Below are positions 55,971-64,000 of a DNA stretch of 64,000 bases, piece by piece (position 1 is the first letter of the stretch; each line of letters starts with the position of its first letter). The notes below the pieces were generated by a model, which was not told the DNA's origin, did no database searches, and was given only the letters and a program-made list of their open reading frames with translations. The position numbers and the translations under genes were made by a program. The stretch comes from Thalassobacillus pellis. GTDB taxonomy: Bacteria; Bacillota; Bacilli; Bacillales; Halobacillaceae. The stretch is from assembly GCF_016908295.1 (NCBI RefSeq), contig NZ_JAFBDO010000001.1, positions 124,001 through 188,000 of the forward strand. The letters are read 5' to 3'.

Positions 55971-56000
55971 AAAACGGACTCTTCCGGGGAGTCCGTTTTT
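55971..56000 (+). terminator. Terminator after the DUF3918-like gene
   Basis: AAAACGGACTC (55971-55981) and GAGTCCGTTTT (55989-55999) are exact complements with a T-run at the end. A second small hairpin, AACTTGACA/TGTCAAGTT, precedes it at 55942-55961. Confidence 0.88.
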
Positions 56001-56052
56001 CATTGGATAAATAATCAACATAATTGCAACACTAATAGTGGAGGTGTCTTTC

Positions 56053-56190
56053 ATGTCTAAAAAAGAAAAAAACAAAGGGAAAAGAACTGCTTCATCTGTA
56101 AATGCACAGGGGCTCTCTGAAGGTGTGGCTGACCAGCAGCCTGATTCACAACTAGAGCAGCGCGCAAAAAAGAAGAACACAAAGATTTAA
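56053..56190 (+). CDS. Small lysine-rich protein, possibly spore-type
   Basis: 45 aa, ATG 56053 with GGAGGTG seven bases upstream. It starts MSKKEKNKGKRTASSVNAQG and ends EQRAKKKNTKI. The lysine-rich ends with a Gln/Ser-rich middle recall the minor small acid-soluble spore proteins (SspO type), but the match is too weak to name. The large antisense open frame over it is not real. Confidence 0.55.
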   Translation: MSKKEKNKGKRTASSVNAQGLSEGVADQQPDSQLEQRAKKKNTKI

Positions 56191-56293
56191 GCTATGCCCC
56201 AAAATAGCTGCCTTTCTGAAGGCGGAAGAAGCTAAGCCCTCTCAGCAGCTATTAAAGCTTGTTGATTCACACGGCAGAGGATGCTAACTGACT

Positions 56294-56370
56294 AATACGA
56301 TCGCCCAGCAATGAAATATGCTTGTCCGTTGTCATAATACGATCGCCCGGCGGTGAAATATGCTCGCCAG
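56294..56370. repeat. Two direct repeats with 42-base period
   Basis: AATACGATCGCCC occurs at 56294 and 56336, each followed by a similar GCAATGAAATATGCTTG / GCGGTGAAATATGCTCG. Two imperfect copies only. Confidence 0.7.
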
Positions 56371-56371
56371 A

Positions 56372-56490
56372 ACGCTTGCCGGCGGATGCTTTCCGCGGGC
56401 ACGGCCTGAAGCTAACTTGGTCAAGAAGGTCGCTTGACCAAGTGAATCTTCGGCTCGTGCTGTTCCCGCAGGCGTCATCGCCTCTCGCTT
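56372..56490. repeat. Dispersed palindromic repeat (TTTCCGCGGGCACGGCCT type)
   Basis: Core arms ACTTGGTCAAG (56415-56425) and CTTGACCAAGT (56433-56443) are exact; outer parts GGGCACGGCCTGAAG and CTTCGGCTCGTGCTGTTCC pair imperfectly. The TGCTTTCCGCGGGC...CCCGCAGGCGTC frame is a dispersed intergenic repeat family in Bacillaceae genomes. Confidence 0.7.
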
Positions 56491-56504
56491 GATAAATTAC
56501 TGCA

Positions 56505-56846
56505 TCAACAACAGCAACCGGAACTATTCCCATCAGGTCTGAATAAACAACATAACTCTTCCGATAACAAGTGATTGATCGTATCTTCATTAATAGCATA
56601 ATAACTCCAGGTTCCTTTTTCAGTACGGCTGATCAAATCCGCATCAAGCATTATCTTTAAATGGTAACTAAGCTTGGATTGGGTCATTCCTATTTTTGGT
56701 TGCAAATCGCAGACACAGGATGTCCCGTCCGTGCAAAGGATATGAAGTATTTCCAGACGCTTCTCATCTGCCAGTGCCTTAAATTTCTGCTTATATAATA
56801 AAAATTGCTGTTCCATTTTACTATCTGTAACTGGTATTTCTTTCAT
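56505..56846 (-). CDS. ArsR-family metal-type repressor
   Basis: 113 aa, ATG 56846 with AAGGTGAT upstream. Winged helix with KFKALADEKRLEILHILC, the metal-site helix TSCVCDL (C-V-C, as in arsenite-sensing ArsR), MTQSKLSYHLKIMLDADLISRTEKGTWSYY, and Cys-rich ends (ELCCLF, SGCCC). No arsenic transport gene is adjacent; the downstream side is a repeat. Probably autoregulated through the palindrome before its start. Confidence 0.88.
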   Translation of the reverse strand: MKEIPVTDSKMEQQFLLYKQKFKALADEKRLEILHILCTDGTSCVCDLQPKIGMTQSKLSYHLKIMLDADLISRTEKGTWSYYAINEDTINHLLSEELCCLFRPDGNSSGCCC

Positions 56847-56861
56847 ATAATTATCACCTTA

Positions 56862-56879
56862 AATCAATTTTATTTGATT
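56862..56879. promoter_or_regulatory. ArsR-type operator
   Basis: AATCAATTTTATTTGATT, arms ATCAA and TTGAT with a 6-base centre, the outline of ArsR sites in Bacillus. It lies between TATAAT (minus strand, about 56881-56886) and the start codon. Confidence 0.7.
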
Positions 56880-57074
56880 AAATTATACCACAAATCCATG
56901 CAAATTATTTTAATAAGGATTTGGGCAACTAAGTGACATTTTCAACCGCCTGAAAAATAATGGAGTTCTGATGAGGATTTATATACTCCCGCAGAGGAGA
57001 ACCAACTGAAAAACATAAGAAACAGGCAGCCGAGATATATTCCCGACAACCTGCAACGCAATTGCTCATTCTCA

Positions 57075-58769
57075 TTAATCTAAATCAAGATCGGTAACGG
57101 CACCTTTTGCAGAAGAGGAAACCAGACGAGCATATTTAGCCAGTACCCCTGTTTTATATTTGAGTTCAGGGGTTTTCCACGCTTGCTTTCTTTGTTCGTA
57201 TTCTTCTTCTGTTATCTCGAAATTAATCTGTTGGGTATCGCTGTCAATTGTTATTATATCACCATTCTGGAGCAGTCCGATCGGGCCACCGACATGTGCT
57301 TCCGGGGCCACATGCCCGATAACGAAGCCATGGGAACCTCCGGAAAAACGCCCATCCGTCAACAAGGCTACTTTTCCTCCTAACCCTCTGCCAACGATCA
57401 TGGCAGTGATGGAAAGCATTTCAGGCATGCCTGGTCCACCTTTTGGTCCGACATGGCGTATGACAAGGACATCGCCTTCTACTATCTCACCTGCTTCGAT
57501 CGCCTTTGTGGCCTCTGCTTCACTGTCATATACTCGGGCAGGGCCCTCGAAGCGGCTGATTTTCTGTCCGGACATCTTCGCTACTGCTCCCTCTGGGGCC
57601 AGATTCCCCCGCAAGAGCACCAGCGGTCCATTTGGTTTGATTGGATCCTCTAAAGAATGAATTACTTTCTGACCTTCTGTTAAGGATGGAGCCTCTGCCA
57701 AGTTTTCTGCAACAGTCTTTCCTGTAACCGTCAGGCAATCTCCATGAAGTAAACCATGTTCATGAAGCAATTTCATAACGGCAGGTACACCTCCACATTC
57801 GTACAAGTCCTGCATCACATATTTACCGCTCGGCTTCATATCAGCTATATGAGGGACGTTTTGCCTTACTCGTTCAAAATCATCCAATGACAGGTCAACT
57901 CCTGCTGAGTGAGCCATTGCAGTAAGATGTAAAAAGGCATTTGTGGAACCTCCCAGCGCCATTACTACAGTGATTGCATTCTCAAAAGCCTTTTTCGTCA
58001 TGATATCTCTTGGGTAGATATCGTTTTCCAATAAGTCGATCACCATTTCTCCAGCTTGCCTGCACTCGTCATGTTTATAATCATTGACAGCTGGCGTGGA
58101 AGAAGACCCAGGGATACTCATTCCCAATGCCTCCACTGCAGATGCCATGGTATTAGCGGTATACATTCCTCCACATGCACCCGCTCCTGGACAAGCGTGA
58201 CATTCCACTTGATGGAGTTCTTCATCATTAATGGTGCCCTGCTGATATTGCCCGACTGCTTCAAAGGAAGATACTATATCAATGTCTTTCCCTTGAAGTT
58301 TTCCCGGCTGGATCGTACCTCCATATACATACACAGACGGAATGTTCATACGCCCGATTGCCATCAGGCATGCAGGGGTAGTTTTATCACAGCCTCCGAT
58401 TGCTACAACACCATCAAGACGTTCTGCATTGGTCACAGTCTCAATAGAATCAGCGATAACTTCACGGCTTGGCAAAGAATAATGCATCCCCTCATGCCCC
58501 ATAGCGATGCCATCCGAAACAGTGATTGTATTGAAAATCAACGGTGCTCCACCATTGTCTGCCGCACCACCCTTGGCTTCTCTTGCCAGGTCATCGATAT
58601 GTACGTTACAAGGAGTAACTTCACTCCACGTACTTGCAATTCCGATCATCGGTTTTTTAAAATCCTCATCTTCAAAGCCCACAGCTCTCAGCATGGAACG
58701 GTTAGGTACCCGGTTAACACCTTCACTGATTACTTTACTCCTGATTCGCAAATCTTTTTTCGTTTCCAT
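57075..58769 (-). CDS. ilvD: Dihydroxy-acid dehydratase IlvD
   Basis: 564 aa, ATG with GGGGAGGATG upstream. Fe-S ligands in [23 protein letters not shown] and [40 protein letters not shown] near the C-terminus is the conserved end signature. It makes 2-oxo acids in valine, leucine and isoleucine synthesis. Stand-alone, not with ilvBHC. Confidence 0.97.
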   Translation of the reverse strand: METKKDLRIRSKVISEGVNRVPNRSMLRAVGFEDEDFKKPMIGIASTWSEVTPCNVHIDDLAREAKGGAADNGGAPLIFNTITVSDGIAMGHEGMHYSLPSREVIADSIETVTNAERLDGVVAIGGCDKTTPACLMAIGRMNIPSVYVYGGTIQPGKLQGKDIDIVSSFEAVGQYQQGTINDEELHQVECHACPGAGACGGMYTANTMASAVEALGMSIPGSSSTPAVNDYKHDECRQAGEMVIDLLENDIYPRDIMTKKAFENAITVVMALGGSTNAFLHLTAMAHSAGVDLSLDDFERVRQNVPHIADMKPSGKYVMQDLYECGGVPAVMKLLHEHGLLHGDCLTVTGKTVAENLAEAPSLTEGQKVIHSLEDPIKPNGPLVLLRGNLAPEGAVAKMSGQKISRFEGPARVYDSEAEATKAIEAGEIVEGDVLVIRHVGPKGGPGMPEMLSITAMIVGRGLGGKVALLTDGRFSGGSHGFVIGHVAPEAHVGGPIGLLQNGDIITIDSDTQQINFEITEEEYEQRKQAWKTPELKYKTGVLAKYARLVSSSAKGAVTDLDLD

Positions 58770-58974
58770 GGTTTCATCCTCCCCTGGTAGATTTAAATAT
58801 GATTAAGTCGGACGATCAATTACATCGAGAGACTATTATTATGTATGATACTAATTTGTGCGCCGGTTCGCAATGAATTTTCTGAATATATCAAGTTTTA
58901 TCATAATTAAAGCGCTTCCATCTGGTTTTTAGTGTTATCTTCATATAGATAGGCTCTATTTTCCGGATAAAATA

Positions 58975-59021
58975 TGCCTGGCTTTCGATGGCTGTAAACA
59001 ACAGCGCACGAAAGCCAGGCA
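58975..59021 (-). terminator. Terminator after the alcohol dehydrogenase gene
   Basis: TGCCTGGCTTTCG (58975-58987) and CGAAAGCCAGGCA (59009-59021), exact 13-bp arms, with TATTTTATCC after it on the minus strand. Confidence 0.75.
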
Positions 59022-59026
59022 GGTAT

Positions 59027-60160
59027 CTACGGTTTTAAAATTACTTTGATACAGTTATCTTCATGGTGATTGAAAATATGATATCCATGTCCTGCCTCTT
59101 CTAAAGACAGCTTATGGGAAATGATCTCTTTAGGGTCGAAAACACCATCCACTATCTTTTCATAAAGCTTCTGCATTAATGGTATCACCGGTGCCTGTCC
59201 CATCTTCAATGTAATGTTTCGCGAGAAAAAGGCACCAAGCGGGAACAAATTGTAGTTCGCGCCATATACCCCCGTCAACTGGACAGTACCCGTTTTCTTA
59301 ACCGCTTTGGTCGCTATCTGAATCGGACCTAGTGTTCCACCTTGGAGTTTCAGCTTTTGCTCTAAAAATTCAAGAGGTGACTTTTTCCCATCCATACCGA
59401 CACAATCAATAACAACCTCTGCCCCTCCTTTGGTGATTTCCTTCAAGTGTTCACCCATATCAGGATACTTGGTGAATTCAAAAATTTCCACATTATTCAT
59501 TCTCTTTGCAAGAGCCATTCGATAGTCGAGATAGTCAATAGCAATGACCCGTTCTGCTCCTTTCAACCATGCGAACTTCTGTGCCATCAGGCCAACAGGT
59601 CCGCAGCCTAGAACGATTACGGTGTCGCCTTCCTTCACGCCTGCATGCTCGACACTCCAGTAGGCTGTCGGCAATACATCGGATAAAAATAACAGGGCAT
59701 CATCCTCTAATTCACAGTTTTCCGGTATAAGAAAAGGCGTATAGTTTCCAAAGGGAACCTTTAAATATTCTGCCTGACCCCCCGGGTGATTACCAAATTT
59801 TTCTGTATAACCGAAATAACCACCCGAATCATAATGAGGATTTGAATTATCGCACTGACTGGTCTGATCATGCTGGCAATAATAACAATGACCGCATGAT
59901 ACATTAAACGGTATGACCACTCTGTCTCCTTTTTTAACTTTCGTAACCTCAGGTCCAGTTTCTTCCACAATTCCCATCGGTTCATGACCGATGATATACC
60001 CTTTCGGAAGCGGAAAATTCCCCTGGTAAAGATGCAAATCAGAGCCACAAATTGCAGTTGAAGTGATTTTTACAATAATATCGTCAGATTTTTCAATTTT
60101 AGGATCTGCCACCTGATCAACAGCGACATTTTTAGGACCCTGGTATGTTACTGCCTTCAT
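59027..60160 (-). CDS. Zinc-dependent alcohol dehydrogenase (formaldehyde-dehydrogenase-like)
   Basis: 377 aa, ATG with GGGAGTG upstream. Medium-chain dehydrogenase: catalytic zinc STAICGSDLHLY and GHEPMGIVEE; structural zinc CGHCYYCQHDQTSQCDN; NAD-binding VIVLGCGPVGLMAQKFAWLKGA with YDYRMALAKRM after it. The long loop and FDH-like layout suggest a glutathione-independent formaldehyde or alcohol dehydrogenase. Substrate not predictable. Confidence 0.9.
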   Translation of the reverse strand: MKAVTYQGPKNVAVDQVADPKIEKSDDIIVKITSTAICGSDLHLYQGNFPLPKGYIIGHEPMGIVEETGPEVTKVKKGDRVVIPFNVSCGHCYYCQHDQTSQCDNSNPHYDSGGYFGYTEKFGNHPGGQAEYLKVPFGNYTPFLIPENCELEDDALLFLSDVLPTAYWSVEHAGVKEGDTVIVLGCGPVGLMAQKFAWLKGAERVIAIDYLDYRMALAKRMNNVEIFEFTKYPDMGEHLKEITKGGAEVVIDCVGMDGKKSPLEFLEQKLKLQGGTLGPIQIATKAVKKTGTVQLTGVYGANYNLFPLGAFFSRNITLKMGQAPVIPLMQKLYEKIVDGVFDPKEIISHKLSLEEAGHGYHIFNHHEDNCIKVILKP

Positions 60161-60312
60161 AATTACACTCCCGTCTAGTTAATATCTTTAGTATTTTCTA
60201 CCGGCTGTCATTCATCACAGGACATATCTTCCATCATCCAGTAATAATATAGACTCTCTTTACTTATATTTGGGTATGGGATAGAATTCCACTATTTACA
60301 TACGGTATTAAA

Positions 60313-60327
60313 TTAAAATAATTATAA
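60313..60327. promoter_or_regulatory. PerR box upstream of the catalase gene
   Basis: TTAAAATAATTATAA differs from the PerR consensus TTATAATNATTATAA at one position. It lies 8 bases upstream of the -35 box. Confidence 0.75.
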
Positions 60328-60334
60328 AAAAACA

Positions 60335-60362
60335 TTGATTTTTCATTGAGAAGTGTTATCAT
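60335..60362 (+). promoter_or_regulatory. Sigma-A promoter of the catalase gene
   Basis: TTGATT (60335-60340), 16-base spacer, TATCAT (60357-60362). Confidence 0.6.
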
Positions 60363-60400
60363 TATTTTAGAATTTAATTTTTAAAAAAGGTGGTTTTATA

Positions 60401-61858
60401 ATGGGGAAAGAAAATAAAAAACTAACTACCAGCTGGGGAGCTCCAGTTGGTGACAACCAGAATTCCATCACCGCTGGGTCTCGCGGGCCGACATTAATTC
60501 AGGATGTTCACCTTTTGGAAAAACTTGCCCATTTCAATAGAGAGCGTGTTCCCGAACGTGTAGTACATGCAAAAGGCGCAGGTGCACATGGCTATTTCGA
60601 AGTGACTAATGATCTTACTAAATATACAAAAGCCGATTTTCTGTCGGAAGTAGGGAAGCGTACTCCTCTCTTTATCCGATTCTCTACAGTCGCCGGTGAA
60701 AATGGCTCTGCTGATACTGTCCGTGATCCACGTGGTTTTGCAGTCAAATTTTATACAGACGAAGGAAATTATGATCTTGTCGGGAATAATACTCCTGTTT
60801 TCTTTATTCGTGATGCTATCAAGTTTCCTGACTTTATCCATACACAAAAACGTCACCCGAAAACGCATTTGAAAAATCCGAATGCCATTTGGGATTTCTG
60901 GTCGTTATCACCGGAATCGCTTCATCAAGTTACTATCTTGATGTCAGACCGCGGAATTCCTGCTACTTATCGTCATATGCACGGCTTTGGAAGTCATACG
61001 TTCAAATGGACAAATGCCGAAGGAGACGGAGTTTGGGTCAAATATCATTTTAAAACGGAGCAAGGAGTCAAAAATCTTACAGAAGAAGTAGCCACTAAGA
61101 TAGCTGGGGAAAATCCTGATTATCACACAGAAGACTTGTTCAATGCTATCGAAAAAGGGGACTACCCTGCCTGGAAGTTATATGTGCAAATCATGCCCCT
61201 TGAAGATGCAGATACTTATCGTTTTGATCCTTTTGATGTAACGAAAGTGTGGTCACAAAAGGATTATCCATTAATAGAAGTCGGCCGGATGGTGCTTGAT
61301 CGAAATCCGGAAAATTATTTCGCTGAAGTCGAGCAGGCTACGTTCTCACCCGGGACCCTTGTACCAGGCATCGATGTTTCTCCGGATAAAATGCTGCAAG
61401 GACGCTTATTCGCTTATCATGATGCGCACCGTTATCGTGTTGGAGCAAATCATCAGGCCCTGCCGATCAATCGAGCACGTAATGAAGTGAACACCTATCA
61501 GCGTGACGGCCAAATGCGTTTTGACGATAATGGAGGTGATTCTGTCTATTATGAGCCAAACAGTGCCAGGGGACCGAAAGAATCACCAGAGGACAAACAA
61601 GCAGCCTATCCGGTGTCCGGTGTAGCAGAAAGTGTCGCTTATGACCACCATGACCACTATACACAGGCTGGAGACTTATATCGTCTGATGACTGTTGAAG
61701 AGCAGGAGCGGCTTATTTCCAACATCGTCCACGCAATGAGTCCTGTGGAAAGCGACGAAATCAAGCAGCGACAAATTCAGCACTTTTATAAAGCAGACCC
61801 TGAATACGGTAAGCGAGTTGCTGCAGGACTCGGATTATCTATCAAGCAAGAAGCCTGA
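60401..61858 (+). CDS. katA: Catalase KatA
   Basis: 485 aa, ATG with AAGGTGG upstream. Small-subunit monofunctional heme catalase: [16 protein letters not shown] (distal His), [38 protein letters not shown] (Asn) and [20 protein letters not shown] (proximal Tyr). It removes hydrogen peroxide in the cytosol. Single gene with a PerR-like box, so peroxide induction is expected. Confidence 0.96.
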   Translation: MGKENKKLTTSWGAPVGDNQNSITAGSRGPTLIQDVHLLEKLAHFNRERVPERVVHAKGAGAHGYFEVTNDLTKYTKADFLSEVGKRTPLFIRFSTVAGENGSADTVRDPRGFAVKFYTDEGNYDLVGNNTPVFFIRDAIKFPDFIHTQKRHPKTHLKNPNAIWDFWSLSPESLHQVTILMSDRGIPATYRHMHGFGSHTFKWTNAEGDGVWVKYHFKTEQGVKNLTEEVATKIAGENPDYHTEDLFNAIEKGDYPAWKLYVQIMPLEDADTYRFDPFDVTKVWSQKDYPLIEVGRMVLDRNPENYFAEVEQATFSPGTLVPGIDVSPDKMLQGRLFAYHDAHRYRVGANHQALPINRARNEVNTYQRDGQMRFDDNGGDSVYYEPNSARGPKESPEDKQAAYPVSGVAESVAYDHHDHYTQAGDLYRLMTVEEQERLISNIVHAMSPVESDEIKQRQIQHFYKADPEYGKRVAAGLGLSIKQEA

Positions 61859-61920
61859 TGCGTTTTCAATTAAAAATAAATTTTCTCAATTAAAGAAAAT
61901 TGGTTTGTCGCCAAAGTGTA

Positions 61921-61960
61921 AAAAAACTACCGTATTCACTCATGGATGCGGTAGTTTTTT
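61921..61960. terminator. Terminator after katA
   Basis: AAAAAACTACCG (61921-61932) and CGGTAGTTTTTT (61949-61960), exact 12-bp arms, A/T tracts on both sides. Confidence 0.9.
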
Positions 61961-62024
61961 CTTATACTTGGAACTTTTACATTTTCACCACGTCGAAAAA
62001 CTCATTTACGCATTCTTACATATT

Positions 62025-62079
62025 AAAAGCTGCCACCATCTGCGGAGTATAATTTACCGCATGGGTTATGGCAGCTTTT
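62025..62079 (-). terminator. Terminator after the CDF gene
   Basis: AAAAGCTGCCA (62025-62035) and TGGCAGCTTTT (62069-62079) with inner TGCGG/CCGCA pairs; it abuts the stop codon. Confidence 0.8.
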
Positions 62080-62080
62080 A

Positions 62081-63061
62081 TCATCCTTCCGGTTGTGGGT
62101 CTTGTTCATCGATTACCCAGTTTTGAGTATGATCTGTTTCCACAATTCCAATTGTTACATCGGTAATATCTTCGTCTTCTTGGACTTTTTCAATCACACG
62201 GAACTTGATATCATCTGCCTGATCGAGAGAGAGGCCTTCCTTTAACTCAATATAACCTTCGACATGGAAGTTTCCACCCTCCTGGAGAACTCTTAATTTG
62301 CGGATATCCACCACATCATCATCCTGAAGAATAAGTGAGGCGACACGTTCCTCCACCATTTTCGGTGCAGCGATTCCGATCAACCCGAGTGTATTTTCAT
62401 ACCCTATTTTTATTGCAATGATAAAGAGAAGAATACCGATCAGCATGGTCCCTACTCCATCCAGATAATATAAACCTGTCCAGTAGGAGGCTAAAACAGT
62501 AATTAAGGCCAAAAGGGCACCGAATGTAGCTACAATATCCTCCCAGAACACAAGTCTGGTGGGAGGTGCGGCGTAACGGACATTCTTGAATGCTGCTGGC
62601 ACAATTTTAAACCCTGAGGCTTCGGCACGTGATTCTTTGACCACCTCTTTCATTGCTTTAATTAATACATAACCGTCAACAATGATGGCGGCTGCCAGTA
62701 TAAGCAAATTCAGCCATAGACTAGTGGAGGCCTCTGGGTGCTGAATTATTTCCCACCCTTTTAATACTGTCTCATAAGCCATAATTGCTATCACCACTAC
62801 GGCTACCAACACAAATAAATTCACTACTCGTCCAAACCCTGTGGGAAAACGCTTTGTCGGCTCCTTTTCTGCCAGGGCACTCCCAAAGAAAACGAGTCCC
62901 TGATTTGTCGCATCAGCAGTAGAGTGGATGGCCGTTGCCATCATAGCCCCACTGCCGCTGACAAAGGCAGCGATAAATTTAATAATTGCAAGACCGGTAT
63001 TCCCGGCAGCAGCGACCCCTGAGGAAACATTTCCTTTCTTTAGCAATCGTATGAATCCCAT
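62081..63061 (-). CDS. Cation diffusion facilitator family transporter
   Basis: 326 aa, ATG with AAGGAG upstream. N-terminal membrane part with GAMMATAIHSTADATNQGLVF (H-x3-D, metal site of helix 2) and FWEDIVATFGALLALI (E-D-x4 site of helix 5), then a cytosolic ferredoxin-like C-terminal domain (VVDIRKLRVLQEGGNFHVEGYIEL). Proton antiporter for a divalent metal such as Zn, Mn or Fe; metal not predictable. Single gene. Confidence 0.9.
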   Translation of the reverse strand: MGFIRLLKKGNVSSGVAAAGNTGLAIIKFIAAFVSGSGAMMATAIHSTADATNQGLVFFGSALAEKEPTKRFPTGFGRVVNLFVLVAVVVIAIMAYETVLKGWEIIQHPEASTSLWLNLLILAAAIIVDGYVLIKAMKEVVKESRAEASGFKIVPAAFKNVRYAAPPTRLVFWEDIVATFGALLALITVLASYWTGLYYLDGVGTMLIGILLFIIAIKIGYENTLGLIGIAAPKMVEERVASLILQDDDVVDIRKLRVLQEGGNFHVEGYIELKEGLSLDQADDIKFRVIEKVQEDEDITDVTIGIVETDHTQNWVIDEQDPQPEG

Positions 63062-63188
63062 GCAACCATACTCCTTCTTTTTACTCTTTTGCTTATTATG
63101 GACTGATTGAGGGAGGATAATGTATTGTACTTCACCCGCTCATCTTTTCAATAAAAAGGTGTTTATAAAAGCTTATCATGTAACTTCA

Positions 63189-63217
63189 TTTACATATGGA
63201 CCATAAACTAATATATT
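63189..63217 (+). promoter_or_regulatory. Sigma-A promoter of murB
   Basis: TTTACA (63189-63194), 17-base spacer, TATATT (63212-63217). The leader to the murB start is about 120 bases and holds two hairpins: ATCTC/GAGAT (about 63229-63242) and GTACGA/TCGTAC (about 63247-63264). Confidence 0.65.
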
Positions 63218-63344
63218 AATAATGGGTAGATCTCCTGTGAGATAGTACGAGTGATATCGTACACCGTTTGGGAAATCACTTTGAATGTCATCAAGATTGT
63301 TGTAAACTTCACAAGGAGACAATTTTTCAAATGGGAATGATTAA

Positions 63345-64000
63345 ATGAATAACAAACAAAAAATATACGATAAACTGATGGAAATCGTAAGAGAAGAAAA
63401 TGTCAAAGTGGATGAAATGCTTAAAAACCATTTATATACGAAGTTAGGAGGAACAGCTGACTTCTTTATTACACCTACCACATATCAGGAAGTTCAGAAC
63501 GTGGTAAGGTTTTCTAATGAAGAAAACGTGCCTTTTATGCTGCTTGGTAACGGATCCAACCTGATCATCAAGGACGGTGGCATAAGGGGAATCGTGATAA
63601 ACCTTAAACATTTAGACGATATCTCTACAGATGGCCATACCCTGGTCGCACAGAGTGGTGCAAGGATTATAGATGCCTCTCGTCATGCCTTGCAAAAATA
63701 TTTATCTGGATTAGAATTCGCCTGTGGTATTCCAGGAACTGTCGGGGGAGCACTTTATATGAACGCTGGAGCTTACGGCGGGGAAATCAAGGATGTTCTT
63801 GATTATGCCTACGTAGTGGATAAAGAAGGCAATCTTGTTAAACGGCTGGCTTCAGAGTTGGACTTAGATTACCGTACAAGCAATATCCCTGATAATGGGG
63901 ACATCGTTCTGGAAGCGACTTTCACCTTAAAACCAGGCAAATATGAAGATATCAAAGCAGTAATGGATGATTTGACGTACAAACGAGAATCCAAGCAGCC
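63345..64000 (+). CDS. murB: UDP-N-acetylenolpyruvoylglucosamine reductase MurB, 3' end outside window
   Basis: 218 codons from ATG 63345 to the window edge, with no stop. The FAD-binding domain shows HLYTKLGGTADFFITP, FMLLGNGSNLIIKDGG, and the signature CGIPGTVGGALYMNAGAYGGEIKDV. It makes UDP-MurNAc by NADPH reduction in the cytosol. An in-frame stop directly precedes the ATG, so this is the earliest possible start; a five-codon mini-frame from ATG 63331 overlaps it (ATGA). Confidence 0.95.
   Translation, partial: MNNKQKIYDKLMEIVREENVKVDEMLKNHLYTKLGGTADFFITPTTYQEVQNVVRFSNEENVPFMLLGNGSNLIIKDGGIRGIVINLKHLDDISTDGHTLVAQSGARIIDASRHALQKYLSGLEFACGIPGTVGGALYMNAGAYGGEIKDVLDYAYVVDKEGNLVKRLASELDLDYRTSNIPDNGDIVLEATFTLKPGKYEDIKAVMDDLTYKRESKQ

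Noticed and set aside
55635-56180. 181-aa minus-strand frame
   Set aside because: It covers two small plus-strand genes with good ribosome sites and terminators and has no recognisable domain.
56294-56370. CRISPR-like direct repeats
   Set aside because: Only two imperfect units, similar sequence in the spacer position, and no cas genes.
63225-63330. T-box or other known riboswitch in the murB leader
   Set aside because: No T-box sequence, no known aptamer core; only two short hairpins are seen.

Overview
The window looks like chromosome of a low-GC, spore-forming member of the Bacillaceae, probably from the halotolerant Halobacillus/Virgibacillus/Thalassobacillus group. The evidence is strong Gram-positive ribosome binding sites, spore germination and coat-type genes, a YfhD gene, and a long stretch (17.4-34.9 kb) in the same order as the Bacillus subtilis sufCDSUB-yurZ-yusDEF-gcvH-yusI-fadNAE-fadM-yusN region. 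A species cannot be named from the sequence alone. No rRNA, tRNA, CRISPR array, insertion sequence or transposase gene was seen.

1-17 kb is variable and partly decayed. It opens with two minus-strand genes whose products both carry an R-N-x3-H HEPN-type motif: a DUF3644 protein cut by the window edge and an unrecognised 418-aa protein. They lie beside a broken germination operon (gerAB without its N-terminus, gerAC intact, no gerAA). After that come small metabolic genes (AHSA1, NUDIX, alpha/beta hydrolases, GNATs, M23 peptidase, metallo-beta-lactamase fold), a frameshifted MFS efflux pump with a divergent ArsR-type regulator and twin operators, a GNAT remnant, and an NmrA/TetR divergent pair.

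17.4-34.9 kb is core genome: iron-sulfur assembly (sufCDSUB), the yus genes, gcvH, a fatty-acid beta-oxidation operon behind a consensus FadR box, a FadM-type proline dehydrogenase and two CotF-like proteins. 34.9-38 kb is copper homeostasis (csoR-copA-copZ).

38-46 kb holds the most unusual items. One is a HesB/IscA-like gene with an in-frame TGA where the family has cysteine, a candidate selenoprotein. Another is a four-gene translationally coupled set: a heme-degrading-type monooxygenase, a helical unknown, a stand-alone cobalamin-binding protein with the W-x9-E-H motif of B12 photoreceptors, and an RsbR-like STAS protein. There is also a MurE paralogue without the DNPR motif, and a guanidine-I riboswitch with two SMR exporters.

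46-52 kb is a complete-looking gas vesicle cluster (gvpQ-B-O-N-F-G-L-S-K-J-T-U) behind a sigma-B-like promoter. 52-64 kb carries a sodium/solute symporter with its small subunit, small spore-type proteins, an ArsR regulator, ilvD, a zinc alcohol dehydrogenase, a catalase with a PerR-like box, a CDF transporter and the start of murB. Two families of intergenic palindromic repeats are scattered in 38-57 kb.
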